A stretch of DNA of 5,913 nucleotides, taken from Deltaproteobacteria bacterium. Its GTDB lineage: Bacteria; Bdellovibrionota_B; Oligoflexia; Oligoflexales; Bog-1112. Position numbers and translations under genes: made by a program. This document shows, one piece after another, positions 1 through 5,046 of this stretch (position 1 is its first letter; each line of letters opens with the position of its first letter). The notes under the pieces were generated by a model. The model saw only the letters and a program-made list of their open reading frames with translations. It ran no database searches and was not told where the DNA came from. The stretch lies in NCBI GenBank assembly GCA_003136475.1, contig PLEQ01000255.1, forward strand, positions 592 to 6,504. Direction: 5' to 3'.

Positions 1-156
1 CGTCGCTACTGTCGTATAAGCTAGGTTTCGATCTTTCGGCAGCTGGGAACTGACTTCCTTAACTGTCGCCTTTCCCAAATTCCAAATCACAGTCATAAGT
101 TCTAATTCGACTTCGGTAAGCAGACGATCGCTGCTGATGTCTCGTTTATGGGTCAT
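1..156 (-). CDS. BlaI/MecI/CopY-family repressor, N-terminal part (runs off window)
   Basis: The first 52 codons of a winged-helix repressor; the rest lies beyond position 1. The visible protein has the family pattern: LTEVELELM at residues 13-21, then an IW-N-G turn, then TVKEV at 31-35 and the recognition-helix stretch AYTTVAT at 46-52, which matches the usual 'LAYTTV' of BlaI/MecI/CopY proteins. The family binds palindromic operators as dimers. It usually controls beta-lactamase, copper export or its own operon, and is often paired with a BlaR1/MecR1-type membrane metalloprotease sensor; any such partner would be outside the window. The ATG at 156 is chosen because it gives the normal N-terminal length, with a weak GAGAAG ribosome site just upstream. 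A perfect inverted repeat at 201-230 lies upstream and suits autoregulation. Family assignment is strong; target genes are unknown. Confidence 0.85.
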   Translation of the reverse strand, partial: MTHKRDISSDRLLTEVELELMTVIWNLGKATVKEVSSQLPKDRNLAYTTVAT

Positions 157-182
157 GGTCTTCTCGATTGGTTAGTTTTTAG

Positions 183-209
183 ACTATACTATGTTTTTAG
201 GAGAGTCTA
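183..209 (-). promoter_or_regulatory. Candidate promoter of the BlaI-family gene
   Basis: On the minus strand TAGACT (209-204) and TATAGT (188-183) are separated by 15 bp; GTAGAC (210-205) with a 16-bp spacer is an alternative -35. TATAGT differs from TATAAT at one position, but the -35 is imperfect and the spacer short, as is often seen in repressed promoters. The -35 lies inside the inverted repeat 201-230. Predicted transcription would start near 176, leaving a leader of about 20 nt. Confidence 0.35.
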
Positions 210-230
210 CTAATTTTTTAGTAGACTCTC
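201..230. promoter_or_regulatory. Perfect 13-bp inverted repeat, probable BlaI-type operator
   Basis: GAGAGTCTACTAA, four T, then its exact reverse complement. It lies 45 bp upstream of the BlaI-family start codon. BlaI/MecI/CopY operators are palindromes built from TAC/GTA-rich half sites, and the inner CTACTAA/TTAGTAG halves resemble these, though the TACA-TGTA core is not exact. Read on the minus strand, a -10-like TATAGT (188-183) follows, so the right-hand half of the palindrome covers the -35 area (TAGACT, 209-204, 15-bp spacer). This suggests a repressor site controlling the repressor gene itself. Neither strand has a T-run after the stem, which argues against a terminator. Confidence 0.6.
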
Positions 231-285
231 CCGATCGCTAATGTTCAGGAAAAAGGAAAGAGGAGAAGCTCGGTAGGTCTTGGTC

Positions 286-786
286 TCAAAAAAGTTTCCC
301 CGGCCACAGAAAATCCCCCACGGCATGGGCTAAGTCCGAAACGATGACTGCAAAAAACGCAGTCCACGCCAGTTCCGGATGCTGACTGACAACAGAGAGT
401 AGGGCTTGCAAACTCTCATGCCCCGAATGGACGAGATGGGATAGGGAGATCTCACCGGCGAAGACATCTTTACAAAGCATCAATCCCACAAGGAGCGTAC
501 ATAGATAACTCAGGCGTGTTAGGGAGCCGAGCACTGGAAAATGACTCCAACCTCGGTGGCGAAAGATCTTGCTATAAGGCCACCAAAGTTTTCTAAAAAT
601 AAGCCAATTGCGACTAGGGCTGCTATGGTGCAAGTCGAGATCGGGACTGAGCCAAAATGTAGCGAGCAAAAAAGCACCGGCAAAAGTCAAACGCATCTCC
701 CACCCACCCCAATGAGCATAGAAGCTGCTGAGTTCAAGCGTGGCACCGATGACACAATTGGTGACACAATGTTGTCGGTATAGCAT
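286..786 (-). CDS. DUF2227-like membrane metal-binding protein
   Basis: A 166-residue, hydrophobic, probably inner-membrane protein. The block SPDLDLHHSSPSR (47-59), followed by LWWPY (67-71), HRGWSH (77-82) and a late DLAHAVGD (151-158), matches the pattern of the DUF2227 putative metal-binding family, which is related in motif style to YdjM-like membrane hydrolases. Likely metal ligands are D49, D51, H53, H77, H82, D151 and H154, with H6 near the start equivalent to an early family His. Hydrophobic segments at about 30-46, 88-106 and 141-158 suggest three membrane spans. Biochemical role is not known for the family. The start is supported by AGAGG seven bases upstream and by the position of H6. 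It sits 67 bp after the PI-PLC-like gene on the same strand, so cotranscription is possible. The ribosome site overlaps one arm of an inverted repeat at 789-826. Confidence 0.72.
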   Translation of the reverse strand: MLYRQHCVTNCVIGATLELSSFYAHWGGWEMRLTFAGAFLLATFWLSPDLDLHHSSPSRNWLIFRKLWWPYSKIFRHRGWSHFPVLGSLTRLSYLCTLLVGLMLCKDVFAGEISLSHLVHSGHESLQALLSVVSQHPELAWTAFFAVIVSDLAHAVGDFLWPGKLF

Positions 787-788
787 GG

Positions 789-826
789 TTCTGCCTCTAT
801 TCGTCGTACGTTCTCTTTCGGCAGAA
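789..826 (-). promoter_or_regulatory. Inverted repeat at the ribosome site of the DUF2227-like gene
   Basis: TTCTGCC (789-795) and GGCAGAA (820-826) are exact reverse complements separated by 24 bases. In the minus-strand transcript the second arm begins with the GG of the AGAGG ribosome site and ends two bases before the ATG, so folding could mask translation initiation. There is no T-run, so it is not a classical terminator. A seven-base match can arise by chance. Confidence 0.3.
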
Positions 827-853
827 ACAAAGGGCTTCCTTAGAGAGTGAGAT

Positions 854-2206
854 CTAGTCCTGTGCGTTGATCCAGGTCTCTTTAAAGGGAGAAATTTCGG
901 TGATATCTGTAGGTGTGTGTGGTTTCATGAACTCAGCACCGATAGCCTTGCAAGCTTCCGCTGCCTGGCTAGCTGGATGAATCTTTGGCGTGATACTCCA
1001 GGTTCCATGCAGGTGGTTGAAACAAGCGACCGGCTTAGATTCGCTACAGCTTGCATGTTTCCACAGCCAGGTTGAAGGGTCGATTAGCGTGCAATCCTGG
1101 CTGTTGAGATCCATTGAAAAGGGGTCGAAAGTCCAAATGCTCGCTAGCAGTTTCTCAAGAGACACTTTCGATTCGTCTATAGTATCGAGGGAAACGATGT
1201 TGACCCCGGAATACATCATCTCACTGATATCTTTTACGGAAACGCCATAGGTGCTGGGGCGTATGGTAAGGTTTGTCCCTTCGAAGAGTACTAGAAGTCC
1301 ATGGTCATTTTTTTCTTTGAATTCTTGCGGTGTATATTTATGATTTCTAAATTGGTTCACCAAGTTGTTTGGGTATCTTGGATAGAACGTATAGCGATAC
1401 AAAAGATCATGCGAAATGTTCGAGGTCTCATTGGGGGCAGAGTACCGAAAGAAAGTTTCGTTTAAAGCGACGTTGTCCTTTTCATTATCGCGAAAGAACT
1501 CTAGAAAAAAGAGCGCATGTCCTCTGATTTTATTTAGGGGAGGATACTTAATGAGCGACTGCGTTCTATAAAGATAGGATCCCATAGTGTCGCGGATAAT
1601 GGACACCAGTTTTTCGTCATACTTTTGTGAATTTCTATTTTCGATATCAATAAGTAAAGATTCGTCCCGATGCTGGTCCATCCAATCACGAATTTCCTGA
1701 ATAAATTCTTCGAACTTTCCGGCATTTGTCAATTTCGATAAACAAAATTTATGAACAGCATACAATTCACCACTACAGTCTTTGACATCCAACATAAGAA
1801 AGCGAACGCCCAGATCAAGCTGTTGTTTTATGGTCAAGGTTTGCTCAGCAAGGAGACTTTTAATGCCATAGGAGGTGCTGTTGTAGGAGTTATGAGTGCC
1901 TAACAAGAATATATCTGATAATGGCGAGGGCGCCTGAAAATTGAGTTGTTTTAATAAGCCTTCATTTATCTTCCGTTTTGTACTTTCAATAGAATAGGTT
2001 TCAAGCTCATGCAAGAGTTCGTGCTGACGACTCTTGCTAATAAGTTCGATTTTATGGGGAGTTATACGCACCCGGGCAGGTTTTGACATCTGCACGGTGC
2101 CGTCTTTTATCTGCAGATCACTTCCGTAGCTGGTGGAAGCAATGATTGCGATAGAAAGAGAGCTTCCTGCAGTTGCTAAGAAAAGAGTTTTGCTAAGTAA
2201 TGACAT
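854..2206 (-). CDS. Secreted PI-PLC X-domain phosphodiesterase with C-type-lectin-like tail
   Basis: 450 residues. An N-terminal signal peptide (hydrophobic 7-24, likely cleavage near 28) points to export. Residues ~95-230 form a PI-PLC X-like catalytic domain: GTHNSY with H105 and N106, LGVRFLMLD with R135 and D140, AVHKF with H152, and LLIDIENR with E189; VNIVSLD (D341) matches the last strand of the barrel. H105 and H152 correspond to the acid/base histidines of the family. The C-terminal part has a lectin-like end (C372, W380, W382, C387, P392, C395), then a second N-terminal-type piece (C418, IGAEF, P429, WIN at 445-447) that stops early. Expected reaction is cleavage of a phosphodiester in an inositol phospholipid or similar glycolipid, possibly of a host or prey membrane; substrate is inferred only. 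AAGAGA precedes the ATG by six bases. The gene follows the DUF2059-like gene after 41 bp. Confidence 0.8.
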   Translation of the reverse strand: MSLLSKTLFLATAGSSLSIAIIASTSYGSDLQIKDGTVQMSKPARVRITPHKIELISKSRQHELLHELETYSIESTKRKINEGLLKQLNFQAPSPLSDIFLLGTHNSYNSTSYGIKSLLAEQTLTIKQQLDLGVRFLMLDVKDCSGELYAVHKFCLSKLTNAGKFEEFIQEIRDWMDQHRDESLLIDIENRNSQKYDEKLVSIIRDTMGSYLYRTQSLIKYPPLNKIRGHALFFLEFFRDNEKDNVALNETFFRYSAPNETSNISHDLLYRYTFYPRYPNNLVNQFRNHKYTPQEFKEKNDHGLLVLFEGTNLTIRPSTYGVSVKDISEMMYSGVNIVSLDTIDESKVSLEKLLASIWTFDPFSMDLNSQDCTLIDPSTWLWKHASCSESKPVACFNHLHGTWSITPKIHPASQAAEACKAIGAEFMKPHTPTDITEISPFKETWINAQD

Positions 2207-2247
2207 GAGAATCTCTTGCCAAGTTTTATAGATGAGTGGCTTTTTTG

Positions 2248-3201
2248 CTAGTTTGGTGTCGTGTTCATGATCGTTTCGTAGCTCTGTTTCGCCTTGGCGG
2301 AGGAAATAAACTGAGTGATATTGTCAATGCGAACTTTGCCTTCCTTAATTGCTGAAGGTTTGCTGCGAAGAGTTAGAATTTCAGCCATTTCTTGATCGCT
2401 GATTCCGTCATGAGCTTTGGCTAGCGTTAGCATTACACCTTCATGAACTTTTGTCGTCATGTAGTCTTCCAACATTTTTTTATCGGCTTCTTGCGCCTTT
2501 TTCTGCTCTTCGGTCATATTTTTCGATGTCGGACCGATGGCATCGTGCATCAAGCCCATAACTTGATTGACCAGTTTAGCTGAGTTGGCAGTCATGCCCG
2601 TAACTTCATCGAACTTGGTAAGTTGTTCTTTTCTTTGGTCCGACAAAGGTTTGTTTGGAAGGTCTTTTAAGTAGTCCGCAAATTCGCTTTGCCCTTCTTT
2701 GGTACGAAGATGCTGCATAGCTGCGACAGTTTTGCTAACCCCAGCATTGGAATAGACCTCATTCAGCTCCTTCAACTCATCTGCGGAAAATTGCTCATAG
2801 AGATTTTTCAAATAAGAGTCATAGATTGCGCCTGCATCAAAGACATTTTTAAACGCTTGTGCGAGAACATTTCTCTTCTCTTGAGGAATCTCGAGCGTCT
2901 CAATTTTTGCGATCTGGGCATCCAGCATCGAGTGCAAGGCAGCAAATTCGGACTCGATCAAAGGCCCGTCGACAAATTGCGTGAATAATTTCTTCTTTAC
3001 TTGCTCGCTATCATCTTTGCTAGCCCTTTCCGCAAGGAAGACCTCGGTCTTTTTATCAAGCTCTTTGTGGAAAGTCACTTCGGAAGGACTTTCAGCTACT
3101 TCCATACTGCTTTCAGAATGTTTGTTCTTAGCAAGCACTAGGACAACAGCTCCAACCGCAAAAACTGCAACGACTAGGGAAAGGACTAGCTTCTTACTCA
3201 T
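2248..3201 (-). CDS. Membrane-anchored or exported DUF2059-like helical protein
   Basis: 317 residues. KK plus a long hydrophobic stretch (4-24) forms a signal sequence or N-terminal anchor, so the rest should lie outside the inner membrane. The remainder is charged and helical. Around 124-165 the segment YEQFSADELKELNEVYSNAG resembles the DUF2059 pattern (aromatic-x-x-F-[ST]-x-x-E-L near a Tyr-x-x-x-G turn), and a weaker second copy lies at about 244-300 (ISDQEMAEI at 267-275). DUF2059 proteins have no known enzymatic role, and I see no catalytic motif, so function is unknown. The start is well supported: AGGAG with a seven-base spacer. The gene is the first full-length member of the minus-strand run that continues into the PI-PLC-like gene 41 bp downstream. 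The family match is by eye and moderate. Confidence 0.7.
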   Translation of the reverse strand: MSKKLVLSLVVAVFAVGAVVLVLAKNKHSESSMEVAESPSEVTFHKELDKKTEVFLAERASKDDSEQVKKKLFTQFVDGPLIESEFAALHSMLDAQIAKIETLEIPQEKRNVLAQAFKNVFDAGAIYDSYLKNLYEQFSADELKELNEVYSNAGVSKTVAAMQHLRTKEGQSEFADYLKDLPNKPLSDQRKEQLTKFDEVTGMTANSAKLVNQVMGLMHDAIGPTSKNMTEEQKKAQEADKKMLEDYMTTKVHEGVMLTLAKAHDGISDQEMAEILTLRSKPSAIKEGKVRIDNITQFISSAKAKQSYETIMNTTPN

Positions 3202-3265
3202 ACTTTATCTCCTGAGGAGTCAAACATTCTTTCAAAAAAATACCACAGTCTTGCCCGATAGCCAC
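3194..3265 (-). CDS. Possible 23-codon leader peptide overlapping the DUF2059-like start
   Basis: A GTG at 3265-3263 follows an unusually good GAGGAG ribosome site (3276-3271) at a five-base spacing. The frame encodes VAIGQDCGIFLKECLTPQEI followed by KYE and stops at TAA 3196-3194, overlapping the first eight bases of the DUF2059-like gene, a geometry typical of translational coupling. It also reads through that gene's own AGGAG site. No run of identical codons indicates amino-acid attenuation. The peptide has two Cys and no transmembrane segment. Chance cannot be excluded for a frame this short. Confidence 0.25.
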   Translation of the reverse strand: MAIGQDCGIFLKECLTPQEIKYE

Positions 3266-3300
3266 GGACACTCCTCTACGGATCGGAGACTTGGAAAAAA

Positions 3301-3340
3301 AACTTAAGTTCCCTATCAAATATCCGACATTCTTAAGTTT
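3301..3340. repeat. Paired CTTAAGTT palindromic sites in the divergent intergenic region
   Basis: AACTTAAGTT (3301-3310) is a perfect 10-bp palindrome, and TTCTTAAGTTT around 3330-3340 repeats its core CTTAAGTT (3303-3310 and 3332-3339, 29 bp start to start). The second copy overlaps the candidate -10 of the minus-strand promoter and the first lies just downstream of the predicted start. That is a plausible layout for a dimeric regulator, but A+T-rich octamers recur by chance. Confidence 0.3.
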
Positions 3341-3364
3341 ACTGCAGCACTTTAGCAATTTCAA
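3336..3364 (-). promoter_or_regulatory. Candidate promoter for the minus-strand run
   Basis: On the minus strand TTGAAA (3364-3359) and TAAACT (3341-3336) are spaced by exactly 17 bp, giving 5/6 and 4/6 matches to sigma-70 consensus. Transcription would start near 3329 and leave a leader of about 128 nt before the DUF2059-like ATG, long enough to include the 23-codon leader frame. One CTTAAGTT palindrome overlaps the -10. Confidence 0.4.
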
Positions 3365-3438
3365 AATAAAAAGACCATAGAACTCGCGACACCTCGGTAG
3401 TATGCATACCGCGTTTCTGAAATCGCTGGAAGATATGC

Positions 3439-3473
3439 TATGATACGAGAGTAATCCTTATCCGTTCGTGGAG
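3439..3473 (+). promoter_or_regulatory. -10 element and ribosome site of the Cys-rich secreted protein gene
   Basis: TATGAT at 3439-3444 matches the -10 consensus at five of six positions; no good -35 is seen at 16-18 bp upstream, so the promoter may need an activator or use an alternative sigma factor. GGAG at 3470-3473 lies five bases before the ATG at 3479 and fixes the start. An in-frame stop at 3452-3454 rules out a longer N-terminus. Confidence 0.35.
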
Positions 3474-3478
3474 TTTCT

Positions 3479-3916
3479 ATGAATCTTGTCCTCCTTGTCT
3501 TACTGGTCTCTCTGTCCTGTGCGCACGGTAATACCACTCGAACAGCCTACACTTCTTCTAATAAAAAGCCCATAACTCTTCATGTCAGCGCCTGTCCGAA
3601 GTCTGGAGATTGCGATGAGAGTGCTATCCAAAAAATTGCGGACTATTTCTGCCGAGAAAAAGATTTTGATGATCACCAGACATTCAAACTTAGAAAGATA
3701 ACTTCGGCAGATGCCAAAGCGACAAAACTTCATACCTGTGATTTGAAGGAGAATGCTAACGACAACACAAAGTCGCATTGTGATTGGTCTGATATTATGA
3801 TGGAAGATGAGAAAAAGGCAGATGCAGAACAAGCAACTCAGATCTATTCCGAAATCGCTTGTCATCGGCAGACATTAGATAGCAATTCGAGGGTTCAAAC
3901 ATTTAAACTGCCTTAG
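3479..3916 (+). CDS. Small secreted Cys-rich protein of unknown function
   Basis: 145 residues; I do not recognise a family. A hydrophobic N-terminus (residues 3-13) followed by SCAHG looks like a signal peptide, either cleaved after AHG (15-17) or processed as a lipoprotein at C14. The lipobox is poor (S-L-S-C) and the N-terminus lacks the usual Lys/Arg. After the signal, six cysteines (39, 45, 58, 87, 101, 128) could form three disulfides, which fits a periplasmic or secreted domain. The middle is rich in Asp, Glu and Lys. The segment from CPKSGDCDESAIQKIADYFC to the last Cys is the only part that looks like a folded unit. It is transcribed away from the DUF2059-like gene. Start supported by GGAG at five bases. 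It could be a surface or host-contact protein, but nothing in the sequence shows this. Confidence 0.65.
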   Translation: MNLVLLVLLVSLSCAHGNTTRTAYTSSNKKPITLHVSACPKSGDCDESAIQKIADYFCREKDFDDHQTFKLRKITSADAKATKLHTCDLKENANDNTKSHCDWSDIMMEDEKKADAEQATQIYSEIACHRQTLDSNSRVQTFKLP

Positions 3917-3978
3917 AATACAAAAATCTTCTGGCAAGAAATTCATACCCAGCCTGAATTTTTCAAATATACAAAACA

Positions 3979-4007
3979 CTGGCGCTAGTATATACGCTCA
4001 GGTTTTT
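3979..4007 (+). terminator. Weak intrinsic terminator after the Cys-rich protein gene
   Basis: CTGGCG (3979-3984) pairs with CGCTCAG (3995-4001) leaving one unpaired T, around a 10-base loop, and is followed by GTTTTT (4002-4007). The stem is short, but the position, 62 bases after the stop codon, is suitable for ending the Cys-rich protein transcript. Confidence 0.4.
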
Positions 4008-4056
4008 AGTATTCTGTCTGCGCTCTTTGAAACTCACGAATGCCTCCTTGGGTGTT

Positions 4057-4094
4057 GGGCTAGAATCCTGCGCGCAAGGTAGCTCATTTTTTTT
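4057..4094 (+). terminator. Strong intrinsic terminator (or leader attenuator)
   Basis: GGGCTA (4057-4062) pairs with TAGCTC (4080-4085; one G-T wobble). Inside, CC-TG pairs with CA-GG around a CGCG loop, with a GAAT bulge and one unpaired A. Eight T residues follow (4087-4094). This is the clearest terminator in the window. It may be a second stop for the 3479-3916 transcript, 140 bases downstream of it, or it may sit in the leader of the dioxygenase operon beginning at 4191. Confidence 0.7.
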
Positions 4095-4190
4095 CGTTAC
4101 TTAAATTCTTTGATTTGCTAGGTATGCACTCCGAGTTTGAATGAATTTTTGGAAACTAAACTTATTTGTAAGTGGCAATGGGAGTTTGGT

Positions 4191-5045
4191 ATGGTGACAC
4201 TAGAGTTTGATGCAGTGGCGGAGATTATTCGAGACAGCGGTTTTACGCGTATTCCCGAATTTTTGGATTCCTCAACTATTGATAGCCTCATTGCGTCGAT
4301 ACGTCTCATGGAGCGTGAGTACTATACAGACTCCAATCTTGACACGGGGGCCGTTCTTTTTTCAGATGCTACGGAGACCCGGGTTTCCCATGCAATGATG
4401 TGCGCATTAGGAGAAGCCCAACTACCCACTGTGCCGATACTGACCGAGGCGCTGCGAGAACTGCTGCACGGACATAACGCGATTTTGGGGGAAATACTTG
4501 GGAAGTCAGTGCCGGACTCTGCTCGCTCTATGCTGAATTTTCAGCGCTACCTTGGGAAGAGTAAATTGGTGGCTGAGCATTTTGATGGCCACTATTCGCG
4601 TTACATAAGAAAGGGGCCGTATGAATTTGAGTTGGTTGAAGGCCTTCTTCCACGCTATGTCTTTGTCTATACCTTGACGAACGAAAACACAGGTTTTCCT
4701 CAAGGGACGCATCTGCGTGACACGAACACTCATGAAACGTTTACACCGCTCTCGCGCCCGGGTGATTTATTGATTTTTGATAACGTGCGTTTTCGACATT
4801 CCGTTCTAGAGCTGCCGAAGCCACGTGAGATGTTAGGCTTCCGTTGTTTTGATGTTTATCCCTATCATTTTGTGCGCATGCAGCCGGTAGACTCAGCTGA
4901 CTACGGCGAACTGGCGGACCTTGTGAATCCTGGCTTTGTAAGAGCGATGAGCAGTTCCGAAGGAATGGAGCACCTGAGCACATTCTATAAAACTCTGTGG
5001 CCGGCTCAGCTACGTGAACTCCGCCAAGGAGGAGGTCTATTTTAA
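4191..5045 (+). CDS. 2-oxoglutarate/Fe(II)-dependent dioxygenase
   Basis: 284 residues from the ATG at 4191, chosen because GGGAG (4180-4184) lies six bases before it; a TTG at 4137 would add 18 residues but has no ribosome site. The core has the cupin dioxygenase triad: H130-x-D132 in AEHFDGHYSRY, and H203 in FDNVRFRHSV, with R212 (nine residues on) as the likely 2-oxoglutarate carboxylate ligand; R218 is a second candidate. PGDLLIFDN (190-198) and GFRCFDVYP (217-225) are typical strands flanking the distal His. The N-terminal VAEIIRDSGFTRIPEFLD has the phytanoyl-type helix-then-'F-x-x-I-P-x-F-L' style of small-molecule hydroxylases. It should couple 2-oxoglutarate decarboxylation to hydroxylation of an unidentified substrate in the cytoplasm. 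It ends one base before the next gene's ATG, so it is the first member of an operon with a thymidylate-synthase-like and a YjjG-like protein. Confidence 0.82.
   Translation: MVTLEFDAVAEIIRDSGFTRIPEFLDSSTIDSLIASIRLMEREYYTDSNLDTGAVLFSDATETRVSHAMMCALGEAQLPTVPILTEALRELLHGHNAILGEILGKSVPDSARSMLNFQRYLGKSKLVAEHFDGHYSRYIRKGPYEFELVEGLLPRYVFVYTLTNENTGFPQGTHLRDTNTHETFTPLSRPGDLLIFDNVRFRHSVLELPKPREMLGFRCFDVYPYHFVRMQPVDSADYGELADLVNPGFVRAMSSSEGMEHLSTFYKTLWPAQLRELRQGGGLF
5026..5036 (+). promoter_or_regulatory. Exceptionally strong ribosome site for the TS-like gene, inside the dioxygenase end
   Basis: AAGGAGGAGGT encodes part of the dioxygenase C-terminus, where the GGA-GGA-GGT glycine codons form the site. 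From GGAGGT the spacing to the ATG at 5047 is 10 bases. This decides the start of the following gene in favour of 5047 over the GTG at 5014 and suggests translation coupling, since the upstream stop TAA (5043-5045) is one base before that ATG. Confidence 0.65.
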
Positions 5046-5046
5046 A

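Larger units (their letters stand above)
3917..4190. other. Non-coding interval between the Cys-rich gene and the dioxygenase operon
   Basis: About 274 bases without a convincing gene. It contains the two terminator-like structures described separately. After the strong terminator, 4095-4190 is A+T-rich and must hold the operon's promoter if that is independent, but I find no -10/-35 pair of good quality there. Very short frames at 4040-4063 (seven codons) and 4141-4197 (18 codons) lack ribosome sites. Confidence 0.5.

Noticed and set aside
201..230. Reading the 13-bp inverted repeat as a terminator for the DUF2227-like gene
   Set aside because: Neither strand has a T-run after the stem, and the repeat lies directly upstream of a repressor promoter, where an operator is expected.
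541..783. An 80-codon plus-strand frame opposite the DUF2227-like gene
   Set aside because: Entirely antisense to a recognised family with conserved metal ligands; no domain-like pattern.
2221..2246. GCCA...TGGC followed by six T on the plus strand, in the gap between the PI-PLC and DUF2059-like genes
   Set aside because: The stem is only four pairs, and there is no plus-strand gene to terminate.
2981..3307. A 108-codon plus-strand frame opposite the DUF2059-like gene
   Set aside because: Mostly antisense to a gene with clear signal sequence and ribosome site; the translation is Ser/Thr/Leu-rich, as expected from antisense.
4137..4190. A longer dioxygenase beginning at TTG 4137
   Set aside because: No ribosome site precedes it and the extra 18 residues look unlike the family; ATG 4191 has GGGAG at six bases.
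4141..4197. An 18-codon frame ending over the dioxygenase ATG
   Set aside because: Only a weak GAG upstream and no peptide feature; probably chance, unlike the frame at 3265-3194, which has a strong ribosome site.
5014..5046. A GTG start at 5014 for the TS-like gene
   Set aside because: It would overlap the dioxygenase end by 32 bases and place the AAGGAGGAGGT site inside the coding region; ATG 5047 sits 10 bases after that site and one base after the upstream stop.
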